From: Ligula intestinalis
Taxonomy: Eukaryota > Platyhelminthes > Cestoda > Diphyllobothriidea > Diphyllobothriidae
Assembly: GCA_036362985.1 (NCBI GenBank)
Contig: JAYGXS010000009.1
Location: forward strand, 17,944,246 to 18,008,245
Direction: 5' to 3'
DNA: 64,000 bases
The notes beneath the pieces are model-generated. The model saw only the letters and a program-made list of their open reading frames with translations, was not told the origin of the DNA and made no database searches. The translations under genes were made by a program, and so were the position numbers. This document shows positions 55,601 through 62,074 of this stretch, one piece after another (position 1 is the first letter of the stretch; each line of letters begins with the position of its first letter).

Positions 55601-56844
55601 GTTAGCATTGTGATGTCACGCGCACAATGTGAATTTTAGGCCCCTAGAAGGCCTAGCAAATTGAACCATTAAAAAACCAAACGAGAACAGGAGGCAAACA
55701 AGAATGATAGCTGGACGATTATGACGGTCAACAATAGCGAGATGAGAAAAAACTCGTATTTGATAGCATTCAGCACTAAGGAGTCGGAAACCAACGTCTT
55801 CGAGATAACTTACAAGCGTGCTTTTGTGCTATTAGAAAAGAGGGGGGATCGTCGTTTTTAAGCCTTGTCTTTCCGCTTGTCGCTGTGGGTATTTATTAAG
55901 TGCACAAAGAAGGTAACAGCCCAAGCGTTATCGACGTAGAACGACTGTGCGAGATTTAGTGAATGTAATAAGGTTAGTAAGACTACACAACGCATCTCAG
56001 TGATCATACCCGGAGGATCGCAGATCTTTGTAACTGTCGAAAAGAGAAGTTAACTAAGGATCAGCGGTTGAGAAGTCTTTGCCTGTTTTATTGCATTCAA
56101 CGCCAATGAAGGCGATAATTCTTACAAACATGCACAACACTGCACTTTTATGAAAAGCTTTTCGGTTCTTTCGTCGAAGAAAAAGCGTGTTGGAGAAAAC
56201 TACGGTGCTGTTTTTAAGGACGAATGGCACAAAAACATGAACGCTCTTCTGTACCAACTCTGTCCCTTGCCATTCAATATAAGTGTCAACAACTAGTCGG
56301 ACGAGTGCGCATTTATTGTGACAGAAACTAAATTTTTTGTATTTTGAAGTATGCGTCTGTTCTAGCGATCCACAGTACATCCAAAGACGACAAAAAATGC
56401 CATGAGACCTTTTCCTTAGACGCGAAAAATTCATTCTCACAAACAAATGACCCTCCACGGCCAGACGATTATTACTCCGGTAATAAAATTGCTAGGAAAA
56501 TGACAATTATAAGTCTGTGATTTTCATACAGGAAAACTGTAAGAGAAGCAACTAACAAATGTATATGATTCGAGAAGATGACTATGCTTATGGCCAACAC
56601 ACGGTGCTGTAACATGACAGCTAACAAAACCTTGTTATAAAAACGAAGTAACAATGGAAAGAAAATGCCTACGTGTCCACCAAAGAAGGGCAAATAATGG
56701 CGCTTTCGAGCATGGGCAGTTTACCTGCTTCTCCTTTAAAGGAGGTCTTGGTACGCAAACGGGAGCAGATTCATCGGCCATTAAATGCTCCCAGTGCTGT
56801 CGAAGTTTTGACACGGGAATACGATCTAGGGGAGCGAGACTGGG
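37467..56844 (-). CDS. ANLN: Anillin homologue, gene span (12 exons recognised, 5' end missing)
   Basis: Anillin is a scaffold of the cytokinetic ring that ties actin, myosin, septins and RhoA to the membrane. Exons, 5' to 3' (minus): 56,844-56,725; 55,263-55,126; 55,034-54,800; 54,231-53,902; 51,410-51,087; 50,499-50,302; 50,204-49,943; 49,856-49,739; 45,088-44,767; 43,587-43,349; 42,571-42,225; 37,680-37,467. All internal junctions are GT..AG and phases agree throughout, giving about 948 codons to a TAA. Human anillin has 1,124 residues, so an N-terminal part, including the start codon, is probably missing. Order: disordered region, anillin-homology (about 385-760), PH domain (about 757-915), short tail. 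The first exon is the least certain. Introns range from 86 bp to 4.65 kb; the two largest are filled with retroelements. Confidence 0.85.
38105..38225 (-). repeat. Rep2 dispersed repeat (in anillin intron)
   Basis: On the minus strand: GACAGACGCGGCGACTGTAA then GAGACTCACAAGATCTATCT, CACTCCCGCCCCTGTACCCG. It matches the 1,650-1,770 copy over more than 100 bp. Confidence 0.6.
38375..38430 (-). other. tRNA-like T-arm and box B (tRNA-derived repeat remnant)
   Basis: On the minus strand GCGGGTTCAAATCCCACC matches the internal box B of tRNA genes (GGTTCAAATCC), with TGGCTTCCAG upstream as a poor box A. A full cloverleaf cannot be drawn, so it is not called a tRNA. It may be part of a SINE head. 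Confidence 0.35.
38820..39110 (+). repeat. Rep8 dispersed repeat, copy 2 (in anillin intron)
   Basis: Diverged relative of 29,740-30,130; landmarks listed there. No gene content. Confidence 0.5.
39319..40005 (+). mobile_element. RTE-like LINE, 5'-truncated 3' fragment (in anillin intron, antisense)
   Basis: An open frame of about 220 codons covers the region after RT motif C: RVYQAVVRSILLYGGETWPM, RRLEVFDNDCLRRILRHRRV, LRWYGHASRRDDGELIRELL, RGGQLKTWTATVKQDLSSV, ending SNRPR. The first ~15 codons may not belong. After the stop comes GTACAAGTACAAGTAAGTAA, a short microsatellite of the kind found at RTE 3' ends. It is a different subfamily from the 11-kb element and has no internal stop in this part. 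Confidence 0.8.
40110..41033. mobile_element. Foldback element, long inverted repeats (in anillin intron)
   Basis: The left arm (about 40,110-40,450) is the reverse complement of the right arm (about 40,715-41,033). Paired landmarks: AAAGATTGATACTCTTTCGC / GCGAATGAGTATCAATCTTT; TCAGTCATGATAAGATGTCG / CGACATCCTATCATGACTGA; TAAAAAGTAAGTACTT / AAGTACTTACTTTTTA; TTTAAATTTTATACTCA / TGAGTATAAAATTTAAA. Arms are about 80-85% alike by eye. The spacer is ~265 bp and non-coding. Probably a non-autonomous DNA transposon; no target-site duplication was identified. Confidence 0.75.
41455..41600 (+). mobile_element. 3' terminal scrap of the 45.7-49.0-kb LINE (in anillin intron)
   Basis: CCCGTGGACCTTTGGCTCAA, GGCTTTTCTCCGTCTCCCAA, GGATTCCGGCGGGGATTCGT and GATCCAACTATAGGCTACGA match the LINE 3' end at about 45,665-45,770 (reversed). 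It is antisense to anillin. Confidence 0.75.
41601..42224. other. Anillin intron, diverged short duplication
   Basis: AAATCCCTGCTTAAAACGAA ... TTTTGGCTGATGCGTATAAC (41,829-41,939) is loosely repeated by TTAATCCCTGTTCAGAGCAA ... AGTTGGCTGGTGCGTACAAC (42,107-42,196). Nothing else is seen. Confidence 0.4.
42225..42571 (-). CDS. ANLN: Anillin exon: PH domain core
   Basis: Acceptor TTCTTCTTCAG|ACCATT, donor CACAA|GTAAGC. It encodes TIFEESGGLGVWQKRWCKLL, then YWSYPEDESRGAEHLGRIDL and CVRSNAIYMRSIF. Human anillin has TIFEDVSGFGAWHRRWCVL and YWTYPDDE at these places. A serine-rich loop (SSSSTERPSSTGSSSGGE) replaces part of a PH loop. The anillin PH domain binds phosphoinositides and septins. Confidence 0.95.
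43349..43587 (-). CDS. ANLN: Anillin exon: end of anillin-homology region
   Basis: Acceptor CCCGGCACAG|CCTTCG, donor TTCCTG|GTACGT. Starts AFVLLSSVNLRHHDSL, which lines up with human FALVGSYTLSLSSVG, continues MPLFLANLPNSSPLAGPL (human VPFLSSLEGH) and ends SVHVESVVLRRGFL. The next exon continues TIFEE, so the junction gives GFLTIFEE, the hallmark of anillin. Confidence 0.92.
43588..44289. other. Anillin intron, nothing recognised
   Basis: No further exon is needed: phases of the flanking exons join directly. No repeat recognised. Confidence 0.5.
44290..44665 (+). mobile_element. Degenerate RTE-like LINE 3' fragment (in anillin intron, antisense)
   Basis: In changing frames the plus strand reads RWLGYVLRRPPHEL, GEQLDIFRQDMQAVV and VGLRRWRRE followed by YPDPLPPIITHGE in one frame, PAANHHAWRGTIDE in another. 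This is the same RT C-terminal block seen at 39.3-40.0 kb (RWYGHASRRDDGELIREL, QLKTWTATVKQD, RAWTAVIRD) but with frame shifts and stops. It explains the open frames of 63-108 codons on both strands here. Confidence 0.65.
44767..45088 (-). CDS. ANLN: Anillin exon: middle of anillin-homology region
   Basis: Acceptor CATGATGCAG|ATCGTT, donor ACGCCAG|GTTTGG. It begins IVPLRPDFLITIEIYCMTIG, matching human VSNDFEINIEVYSLV in the C2-like fold of the homology region, which binds RhoA. SPVAATPKRG follows, matching human AITPKRLL. The rest is a basic and serine-rich insertion (KRKKLRSKSS) larger than in human. Confidence 0.92.
45497..45636 (+). repeat. Rep6 dispersed repeat, copy 2 (LINE insertion site)
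   Basis: GTAGCCTTCGTGCTGC, CTTGCTTCAGCGTTTG, TGTTGGAGCACGTGG match 22,540-22,685. The LINE inserted at the right end of this copy, as its target-site duplication lies here. Confidence 0.7.
45637..45650 (-). repeat. Target-site duplication at LINE 3' side
   Basis: Plus strand CAAGGAGGCCAAGT, identical to 49,042-49,055. It marks the 3' boundary of the LINE. Confidence 0.92.
45665..46500 (-). pseudogene. LINE reverse transcriptase thumb and C-terminal Cys/His cluster
   Basis: CTKVLKALAGTSWGCAKETL, then KPHLTYAASSWSPTMCSSSL, LQSAQNAALRTITGRYKM, PVAHHNTLLSQQFWWSC, all usual C-terminal landmarks of Jockey/CR1-like RTs. After frame shifts near 45,985-46,010 the order LGGYPPP, MLLRQYQHPLDS, CPDCGVSPHDCRHLFTC follows. 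The last is a C-x2-C ... H/C cluster that may be a nucleic acid-binding knuckle. Confidence 0.8.
46402..47454 (-). pseudogene. LINE reverse transcriptase core
   Basis: RT motifs in order: ALGPDGLAPIHVRHIG, CWRQSIIIPLVKAGKD, YRPIALLSPLAKILERLV, QHGFQSGRGTTTALFEL, motif A (VSIDLSRAFDCVRHDQLL), motif B (CNVPQGSVLNPMLFNIY), motif C (VVSYADDVTFF). Catalytic aspartates are present. About 315 codons remain open until a frame shift near 46,500. It would prime on nicked DNA and copy the element RNA. Confidence 0.88.
47748..48046 (-). pseudogene. LINE linker between endonuclease and reverse transcriptase
   Basis: AERALRRLLLAAASHHTPNG and ASRLERERNEIRARDASDP are helical, charged linker sequence; the frame ends in TAA at about 47,748 and would continue HELASDCNFSGNSAATWKLL past it. 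The piece just upstream (ANCAAFTTECEAEIDGLPPP) is in a different frame, so there is a shift near 47,960-48,000. Confidence 0.6.
48047..48547 (-). pseudogene. LINE endonuclease, C-terminal two thirds
   Basis: AP-like endonuclease landmarks: VVNVYIPPTSSCSPGF, SLVLGDFNAHHDLWCSN (GDFN core) and the catalytic SDH in ISLGSDHLPIVLEL. The frame has been shifted from the N-terminal third near 48,545. The downstream end at PTGT is followed by another shift. Confidence 0.85.
48540..48987 (-). pseudogene. LINE N-terminus: PHD-like zinc finger and start of endonuclease
   Basis: Begins with MTEQPLPATLIRLLLLAAGI, a hydrophobic stretch also encoded by the four short elements. Then CSFCRVRLGRHDWSVRCGSC and NGWRHLRCSAFACPSC form a Cys4-His-Cys3 pattern as in PHD fingers. 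A Pro-rich spacer leads to the endonuclease start LKILQFNANSPLGKLDQHLA and VAAIQETKLS. The finger might steer integration or bind RNA; that is inference. Confidence 0.8.
49042..49055 (-). repeat. Target-site duplication at LINE 5' side
   Basis: Plus strand CAAGGAGGCCAAGT, identical to 45,637-45,650. The LINE 5' end starts just left of it (minus strand GCGAACCACAGCAGACGCG). Confidence 0.92.
49056..49738 (-). repeat. Anillin intron remainder with Rep2 copy at 49,455-49,545
   Basis: On the minus strand AAAAAGTAGACTCGCCGGAT, CTACTGCACTCTCTCACCAC, TCCCACACCTGTACCCGATG make one of the best Rep2 copies. The rest shows nothing recognised. Confidence 0.6.
49739..49856 (-). CDS. ANLN: Anillin exon: small exon in homology region
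   Basis: A 118-bp exon between a strong acceptor (CTTCTGCCCCTCAG|GTGTG) and a strong donor (ATTGAG|GTATGT). It was found because the flanking exons have incompatible phases without it; with it, phase 2 to phase 0 closes exactly. It encodes CVGEGRIYHTDTITLMRVCD then LPVGYARATPFIDLPANIE, which takes the place of human VATPLAST ... LTFTTTFTLQD. Confidence 0.88.
49943..50204 (-). CDS. ANLN: Anillin exon: start of C2-like homology fold
   Basis: Acceptor CTTCAAACAG|GCCAGA, donor CTCAA|GTGAGT. It encodes QKQQALMEELSLLNRGSPVL, RARFRLNGIRLALKPE and VKYHLMAILK. Human anillin has KRTLLIDELNKLKNEGP, GSVTLSEIRLPLKADF and NYYYLIILKAG in the same order. Confidence 0.93.
50302..50499 (-). CDS. ANLN: Anillin exon: helical start of the homology region
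   Basis: Donor GCAT|GTAAGC. The phase-consistent acceptor is CCCCAAAAG|GCAATG at 50,499; CGCAG|TTGAAC at 50,478 also fits the phase. It encodes RTDRIEEIGKLLDSVRQEII, SSSSALQDCK and EDSRSLLIAC, matching human QKMQELNNEINMQQTVI, YQASQALNCC and EAERLLLIAT. A longer frame on the same strand shifted by one is a shadow. Confidence 0.88.
50659..50802 (+). repeat. 72-bp tandem duplication (in anillin intron)
   Basis: Two units of 72 bp (50,659-50,730 and 50,731-50,802) differ at about five positions. Each holds CCCACTTAAAATTGAGATGA and CACATGGTCGGCAG- or TACATGGTCGGCAG-like sequence, ending TTTTAAATTCCGG. Recent tandem duplication; no coding content. Confidence 0.85.
51087..51410 (-). CDS. ANLN: Anillin exon: serine/arginine-rich region
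   Basis: Acceptor CCCCCCGTAG|ATTCAA, donor TTGATCA|GTAGGT; phase 1 on both sides as required. It encodes NLETAALLANSDVSRQRSTS, SSEYEVSEPETFG, and basic runs ARRRRSSSRADRSGG and SRRRSSSRRISRD. Disordered, likely phosphorylated linker; no specific motif of other anillins could be assigned. Confidence 0.78.
51680..51710 (+). other. tRNA T-arm-like sequence (in anillin intron)
   Basis: CTGGGTTCGATTTCCAG can form a complete 5-bp T stem with a 7-base loop and matches box B (GGTTCGATTTC). No acceptor or anticodon arms are seen, so it is probably a tRNA-derived SINE relic. Confidence 0.3.
51920..52157 (+). repeat. Short diverged direct repeat (in anillin intron)
   Basis: CTGTCCTCTTGATGTTTTAC ... 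AATCCTAG (51,937-51,964) is echoed by TACCCTCTTGTTGTGCTAT ... AATCCTAG (52,056-52,080). Confidence 0.35.
52158..52256. mobile_element. MITE-like element with CAGTAGTCGCC ends, copy 2 (short)
   Basis: A 99-bp relative of 17,097-17,559. The left end is CAGTAGTCGCCAGTTAAAG and the right end reverse complemented is CAGTAGTCGCCGGTTATTAA. The centre includes GGGCCTATTAACCG and TTTAATAAGCGGCTGGG, as in the long copy. No coding content. Confidence 0.7.
52257..53901. other. Anillin intron, nothing recognised
   Basis: A faint Rep2-like piece may lie at about 52,430-52,500. Flanking exons join in phase without another exon here. Confidence 0.4.
53902..54231 (-). CDS. ANLN: Anillin exon: N-terminal disordered region, acidic patch
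   Basis: Acceptor TTTTTGTTTCAG|CACGGG, donor AGTCGCA|GTAAGT. It encodes RECPNSAQHTYYNRPRPGVL, RQRSVTFLPKRGTAPGDTSS and an acidic patch KSDDDEEDK, ending SSARSSR. No defined domain. Assigned to anillin by strand, phase and splice continuity with the next exon, not by similarity. Confidence 0.75.
54800..55034 (-). CDS. ANLN: Anillin exon: proline-rich region
   Basis: Acceptor TTATCCTCCCAG|ATGGCG, donor TATCAC|GTAAGT. It encodes MALESMGVPELQQAPTFEFP, PPPQTTPPP and SRSTDCVDVHDNTLSVS. The ATG at the exon start is just after the acceptor, so it is probably internal. Proline runs suit SH3- or EVH1-type partners; that is inference. Confidence 0.75.
55126..55263 (-). CDS. ANLN: Anillin exon: N-terminal region
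   Basis: Acceptor TTTTAATCGCAG|GTTTCC, donor CCACCT|GTAACT, 46 codons. An in-frame TAA just before the acceptor proves the frame opens at the splice site. It encodes VSTVSGHGKKMNTSAVEFPL, PPPDDKEGSN and SPRPLPEPP. Confidence 0.7.
56725..56844 (-). CDS. ANLN: Possible further 5' anillin exon
   Basis: Open on the minus strand between TTTAAAG|CCCAGT and GAGAAGCAG|GTAAAC. It encodes APLDRIPVSKLRQHWEHLMA then CVPRPPLKEKQ and would join the next exon in phase 0. An opposite-strand frame (56,673-56,855) is also open, so the strand is not certain. The minus reading is preferred for its donor and for phase agreement. Confidence 0.45.
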
Positions 56845-59620
56845 CTTTAAAATAATCGCGAATCAGTACACAAAAGGAAACAGTTACCCTCATGCCTTCT
56901 TGCTTTGCAAGATCAATTTTCAGTTTTTTAGTAGGAGTTGTCGACATATTGCCGATATGACGGATGTCGTCCTCCCAAGACTTTATCTAAACAATGTATT
57001 TTTAAGATAAAAGTAAACAAAAAGTTACCTCTTTGGCAAGTTCCTTGTATTTCGCCTTTGATATGTAGTTTAGACGGCGCGACTCGCTTGTTTCACTTTG
57101 TGATTCGCAAAAAGTAAAATAGTATTATAAAGGACAGGCAAAGCAGGGTCAGAGTTGATGCACACGCTCCTTATTCTTTTGTTTTGAGTAAACAGTGAAT
57201 AGTGAGTTTTAAAAATTTAAAAGACCCTAAAGTAAAGTGTCACGAAATGTATTTGCGCGAAATGCAGGAAGATTTCATCCGGTAGTTAAACGTTGAATTA
57301 CAAATCACTTATTCATAACGTCACGAACTCCGCAGCTCGATAAGTCAGCATTGATGCCATCTGATTTGGTCTACCTTGTTATGCTGATATGCCAGCAAGA
57401 TCACGGACATGACCAAGGACTCTCAAAGTACTTCGATTAAACTACATATAATAGCTTCGACGCAGGGTGACCAGACTTTTCAGTCATGCTTAGTAAGGAG
57501 GGCAAATCAGCTAGATTGGAAACCCATGGAGGCAGTGCAGCTTATAAAAATACAAGAAATGCAGACGTAAAAATCCTAGAGGTAGCGAAGTCGAAACTCC
57601 TGCACACAAACTCGCTAACGAACAAAGAAAACCGAATTAATATAAAATAACGCGCACTTAAGAGGATAATGCCATTATATGAAGCCCGCGTAATATTTCA
57701 TGTTTTATAAGTTAAGATGCAACTTTAATAAACGTAAAGACGACAAAAACAAACAGTTTGATTCACGAGAATGATATCTATTTAAATAGATATCGACAAT
57801 TGTTAGACCAAATCCTATGATACCCCATTTGCGACGGTAGGCAGATGCCACAAGCGGGTAACAAAATGAAAAATCCAAACTTCGAATAAAAATTATTAAA
57901 TAAATTCGAGAGAGTTTAATTTACTCTGTTTCGTCAATCCCTTTTTCCATGCGGGAATACAAGTTCCATACAGCCCGCGAGAAGCCGTTTGAAAATTCAA
58001 ACACCGCGCAAATTCTTAGAAATTGTTTGAATATCTTTATTGACCAAGTTCAAGGTCAAATGTAAATGTGGAAAAAATGACCTCTGAGCTCGCAAACCAG
58101 GAGCTTGTTGTCCTAAAGTGTAATAAATCTACTACCGCAAGCTTGTCTTCATGAAATAAATATGAGATATTTAACCTAAAGTAAGCTTCATGGCTTACAT
58201 TCGTAGATGATTACGCCGTCTTACCCACTAAAATGACTAATACAACAGCATATTTCTCATCGGTGAGGTGTGTGTATATTCTTGGTGACATTTAAATTTT
58301 GGAAGCTGTTCACAAACAGTCGATAAGAGCCCATATCCACTCCCAATCAAATTCGGGTATTTGGATACATTGTCCTACGGTCTAACCGTTTAATGTCACT
58401 AATTCGTAATGCATCTGCATTTTTTACTTTCTTACTATTGATAGAATTTGAACTTACCGTATGCAGAAATATGTTGTGAGATATTTATGCGGTACGCTTC
58501 ATTGGTCTATCTCTTCTGACCTCACAGCTCTCCACAAAATTCGAGGAACTTGAAAACATCGACAATGAATGCCTTTTTGATGGTACCTAGCGCTTCTGTT
58601 AACAATTCATAGTTGGTGTCTCTTGTTGTCTTGTCGTTTAAGAATGTAAATCAGTCGAAACGAAACCTGACCACATTCAATGTTGGAGGATCTCAATGCA
58701 ATAATAAAGCATTTACATCAACACACACCCACCCACAAACCCACAGGAGGTCAAAGCATGTGCCTGATTCAAAAACAGATCCACTTGTCTGTAAAAAACC
58801 TTCATATATAACTACACCTTGATGAACAGACAGTAGCATATGATGATTTTCTAAATGCGCCCACAAACTTTTCGACTAAATGTAGGTGAAAATGTGTTAT
58901 CTTCTGGAAACCGTGGTATTTTTGTCATTACATTGGGTGAAATTTGAGGGAAATTTTAACAAATGAATCCGACAGATGAGTGGCTTTCGGTTATCTTTGT
59001 TAATCGGAAGGGATTTGCCAAGGACAACCTCTTATTGATAGCGTTTTCGTCATTTTCTGGTCACTGAGGATTATGCAATTTCGTTTTTGTGGGACGAAAA
59101 TCCAAAAATTGATCTGTCGTAGGTGACATTGCTATTTGCCATTGAATACTCTTTCAGCCTGTCTTTTCAAGATAAGTTTCAACTTTTCCGTTCTCATCAC
59201 CTACTTTGTGCTCGGTATATGCGCATTCGGGTTAAAGGTTGTCTGCATAAATAAACGGTTTGGATGAGATTTAAATGGGCGTGAAGGGATGAAGTTTTCC
59301 ATTAGGGATACAATACGATTCTGTCAAAAAATTTTAGATCTGTACTTTTTGATACGGGTTTTGGAGATAGGATTTTAGCAAACGGCGTAGGCACTAGTAA
59401 AACAGATTAATGACAAACTCATGACTACGCCCGCATGGGTGCTCTGTGTGTGCAACCAGATAAACAGTAGAAATGTTTTTTGGTAGGCAGAGTATTTGCC
59501 ACCCGCCCATGATTCCTTTTCTTTGGCAAAAGTTGACTATCTCTACAAATATGATGAACTAACCAGTTAGATAATTTATAAGACAACATATTCTCCACCT
59601 CCCGCCAAACGGCCGAAGTT
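56845..59620. other. Unassigned; may hold anillin 5' exons and promoter
   Basis: A/T-rich with few open frames. The 5' end of anillin must lie here or beyond, but no exon could be supported. A 22-bp perfect palindrome centred on TATTTAAATA is at 57,773-57,794. Confidence 0.35.
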
Positions 59621-59629
59621 AGACTGTGC

Positions 59630-60111
59630 GGACGTCGTCCTCCGCCAGGAGTTTTCGGAGATGAAGCAGGAACTTTAGCACGAGGTAAATAAACTGAAAC
59701 AAGAGATAGCCTATCTTAAAATGCATATTTCTCATCCAGCGGTTGAAACAGCCCTTGTCGGTCAAAAACTGGGGGGTAAATAAAAGTACATATGCTCAGA
59801 TAGCCTCGGCCGGTAAACCTGAAACTCGCATATCATCTGCCGAACCAAGTAAACAAGCGGACGTCTCACTGTATCGCAAAAAAACTCAAATAAATCCGCA
59901 GTCCACGCCATCGTTACTCAGCTCAGGCGGCATTAGCAATGATCTGGATTTGCGTCCTAGCGTCACATCGTTGCTCGATGCTGCACTAGAAAGCGATGAT
60001 ACCGAGGTCAATAAGATCATTAATCTAAAAAACAGCACAGGGCTAGAAAGGCTCAAAAGTCTAAACGGGCCAGGGGTGTGCAGTCAGCTAACCAAAAAAC
60101 CAGCACATTAG
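59630..60111 (+). pseudogene. LINE ORF1, N-terminal part with coiled coil
   Basis: LRQEFSEMKQEL, a stop, then HEVNKLKQEIAYLKMHIS look like a coiled coil, as in trimerising ORF1 proteins. After a shift in a G run near 59,774, STYAQIASAGKPETRISSAE and LRPSVTSLLDAALESDDTEV follow, to a stop at 60,109. This is upstream of, and probably once continuous with, the next ORF1 part. Confidence 0.55.
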
Positions 60112-60255
60112 GACCCATCGAACCTAAAGTACTGGATACAGATGCCCGCTTGGTCGTTACTCGTGAGCTCGCAACAAATGCACCAGTGAGTCACAAGCAG
60201 AATATAGTTGTAAAAAGGGCTCAAGAGATAGCGTCAACAATTACACAAGAAAAGC

Positions 60256-61356
60256 TTGACTAATTGGGTGCGATCGACGCACACAGAGAACCGATGCGAA
60301 GGATATCATATTCTAGCCTCTAAGTATAGCAAACTTGAAGGTAAAATGGAACATATGAAAAAACTCCTCCAGCAGACCATCGCTGCGATGGAAAAAGTGA
60401 TGACTTCAATGCATACGCATGGACCGCCTAAAGAAGAACAGAGGATGCATATACCTGAAGTACAGGCCGCCATAGTGGACAGCATAGACACCGGTGAGAC
60501 AACTTCAGACAGATCCGATGACCAAGCAGTCACACCATCCGTTTCGAGCTCTAGACCCACTGCAGCGAAGGCGACCAAAACTGTACTTCAGGACTCCCGT
60601 CAGGAGGGTTATCAAGGTGTAGTTGTTCAGGGGTTGCAAGAAGCAACTTCATACAGTTCAGATGACCAAGCAATCACACCACCTAGTACTAGCTCCGGGC
60701 CCACTGCAACGAAGATGACCAAAACCGAAATTAAAGACTCCCGACAGGGTGATGAACATGGGGTAGTTGTTCAGGGGTTGCAAGAAGCAACTTCAGACAG
60801 TTCTGACGACCAAGCAGTCACACCACACAGTTCGAGCTCCAGGCCCACTGCAGCAAAGGTGGCGAAAACCTCAGCTAAGGGCACACGACACCGAGAGGAT
60901 CATGAATACTGTCTAGTTATACAGGGGTTAAAAGAAGTTATTTCAGACCGCTCAAACGACCAGAACGATTCGGACTTGGTTTCCTTTAACGATATCCTGA
61001 GCAATTTGTTCCCGCCAGGTAAAGAATTTGAAGTGCTCAAGTCATTTCGTATCGGGATAAGGCTGGCATATACTGCAGAAATGCCCCGACCCAGACCGCT
61101 AAAAATAGTATTTAAAAACAAGGAAAATGTTCAGGCAATCCTGCCTAAAAAAACTAACCTACGTCACGCGCATAAAGAGTTTTTTATTCAACCGGACTGC
61201 TCCCTGGAGGAACGGCAGAAACGCCGAGAACTAGTAGCGGAACTACAGTCGAGGAACAAGAATGGCGAGGTAGGCCTGAAAATCTTCAACGGGAAGATAA
61301 TTCAGAAAGTAACAGCGAATCAACCCATAATACTCCGAACGACGGTCAGGAAGTGA
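60256..61356 (+). CDS. LINE ORF1 protein, C-terminal part with triplicated segment
   Basis: An open frame of 366 codons. A helix (YSKLEGKMEHMKKLLQQTIA) comes first. Then about 45 residues occur three times: units begin TTSDRSDDQAVTP, TSYSSDDQAITPP and TSDSSDDQAVTPH, each followed by S-rich sequence, A/TK..KT and (for the first two) GVVVQGLQEA. The third ends with EYCLVIQGLKEV, which leads into an RNA-binding-like fold: FNDILSNLFPPG, VLKSFRIGIR, RPRPLKIVFKNKENVQAIL, FIQPDCSLEERQKRRELVAE. ORF1 proteins bind element RNA and act as chaperones. It overlaps the ORF2 frame by a few bases. Confidence 0.7.
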   Translation: MTNWVRSTHTENRCEGYHILASKYSKLEGKMEHMKKLLQQTIAAMEKVMTSMHTHGPPKEEQRMHIPEVQAAIVDSIDTGETTSDRSDDQAVTPSVSSSRPTAAKATKTVLQDSRQEGYQGVVVQGLQEATSYSSDDQAITPPSTSSGPTATKMTKTEIKDSRQGDEHGVVVQGLQEATSDSSDDQAVTPHSSSSRPTAAKVAKTSAKGTRHREDHEYCLVIQGLKEVISDRSNDQNDSDLVSFNDILSNLFPPGKEFEVLKSFRIGIRLAYTAEMPRPRPLKIVFKNKENVQAILPKKTNLRHAHKEFFIQPDCSLEERQKRRELVAELQSRNKNGEVGLKIFNGKIIQKVTANQPIILRTTVRK

Positions 61357-61382
61357 CTGTCACAGCCGGATTACACCGTACC

Positions 61383-62056
61383 ATGAAACTAAAGTGCATG
61401 AACACCAATGCAAAAAGCCTGCTCTCCCAATTAGATGAGCTTAAGATTATTACGTGCCAACTAGAACCAGACGTCGTCTGCATAGCAGAAACATGGTTGT
61501 CTACGAAGGTAGGCGACCAGGAAATTGCGCTCCCCGGGTTTCAAGTTTTTCGAAAAGGTAGAGTCGGGCGTCGAGGTGGGGGTGAGCTAATCTATGTTAG
61601 ACACAGCCTGCTCGTGTCCGACAAATCCGAAAACCTTCCGGACAATATAGATGCAATATGGCTCACCGTTAGAAGACCGGGGTCACAGACCCTTGACATC
61701 ATGGCGGTCTACCGTTCACCATCGAGCAACCAACAGTCAGACAATGGTCTGATAGAAGGAGTTGAAGAAATTGCTAGGAGATCCGATTTCATGGTCATGG
61801 GAGACTTTAACGCCCCCCATATCGACTGGAATGTGAGTTCTGCGCCCGGCTTATAAGTAAATTTCGATCGACGACTCCTGCGCACAGTACAGGCATCTTT
61901 TTTAACGCAACACGTCCTAAATCCGACCAGATTACGCAAAGGGCATCAAGCTAATTGCTTAGACCTAGTACTTACCAAAGCCCCTGATAGCGTGGACATT
62001 GTAAATTTTTTACCACCTCTCGGAAAAAGTGATCACGTAGTGCTACAGTGGGAATA
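61383..62056 (+). pseudogene. LINE ORF2 endonuclease
   Basis: AP-like endonuclease: MNTNAKSLLSQLDELKIIT, DVVCIAETWLSTK, RRGGGELIYVRHSL, IMAVYRSPSS, FMVMGDFNAPHIDW (GDFN core). TAA at 61,854-61,856 interrupts it; in the same frame LLRTVQASFLTQHVLNPTRL, CLDLVLTKAPDSVDIV and the catalytic KSDHVVLQWE follow, then a second stop. The ATG at 61,383 is the most likely ORF2 start. Confidence 0.8.
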
Positions 62057-62074
62057 GGTAGCAAGCCTCTGAAC

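Noticed and set aside
56054..56458. 134-codon open frame on the minus strand
   Set aside because: Tempting as another anillin exon, but the sequence has no splice borders that fit the phases and reads like unconstrained A/T-rich DNA.
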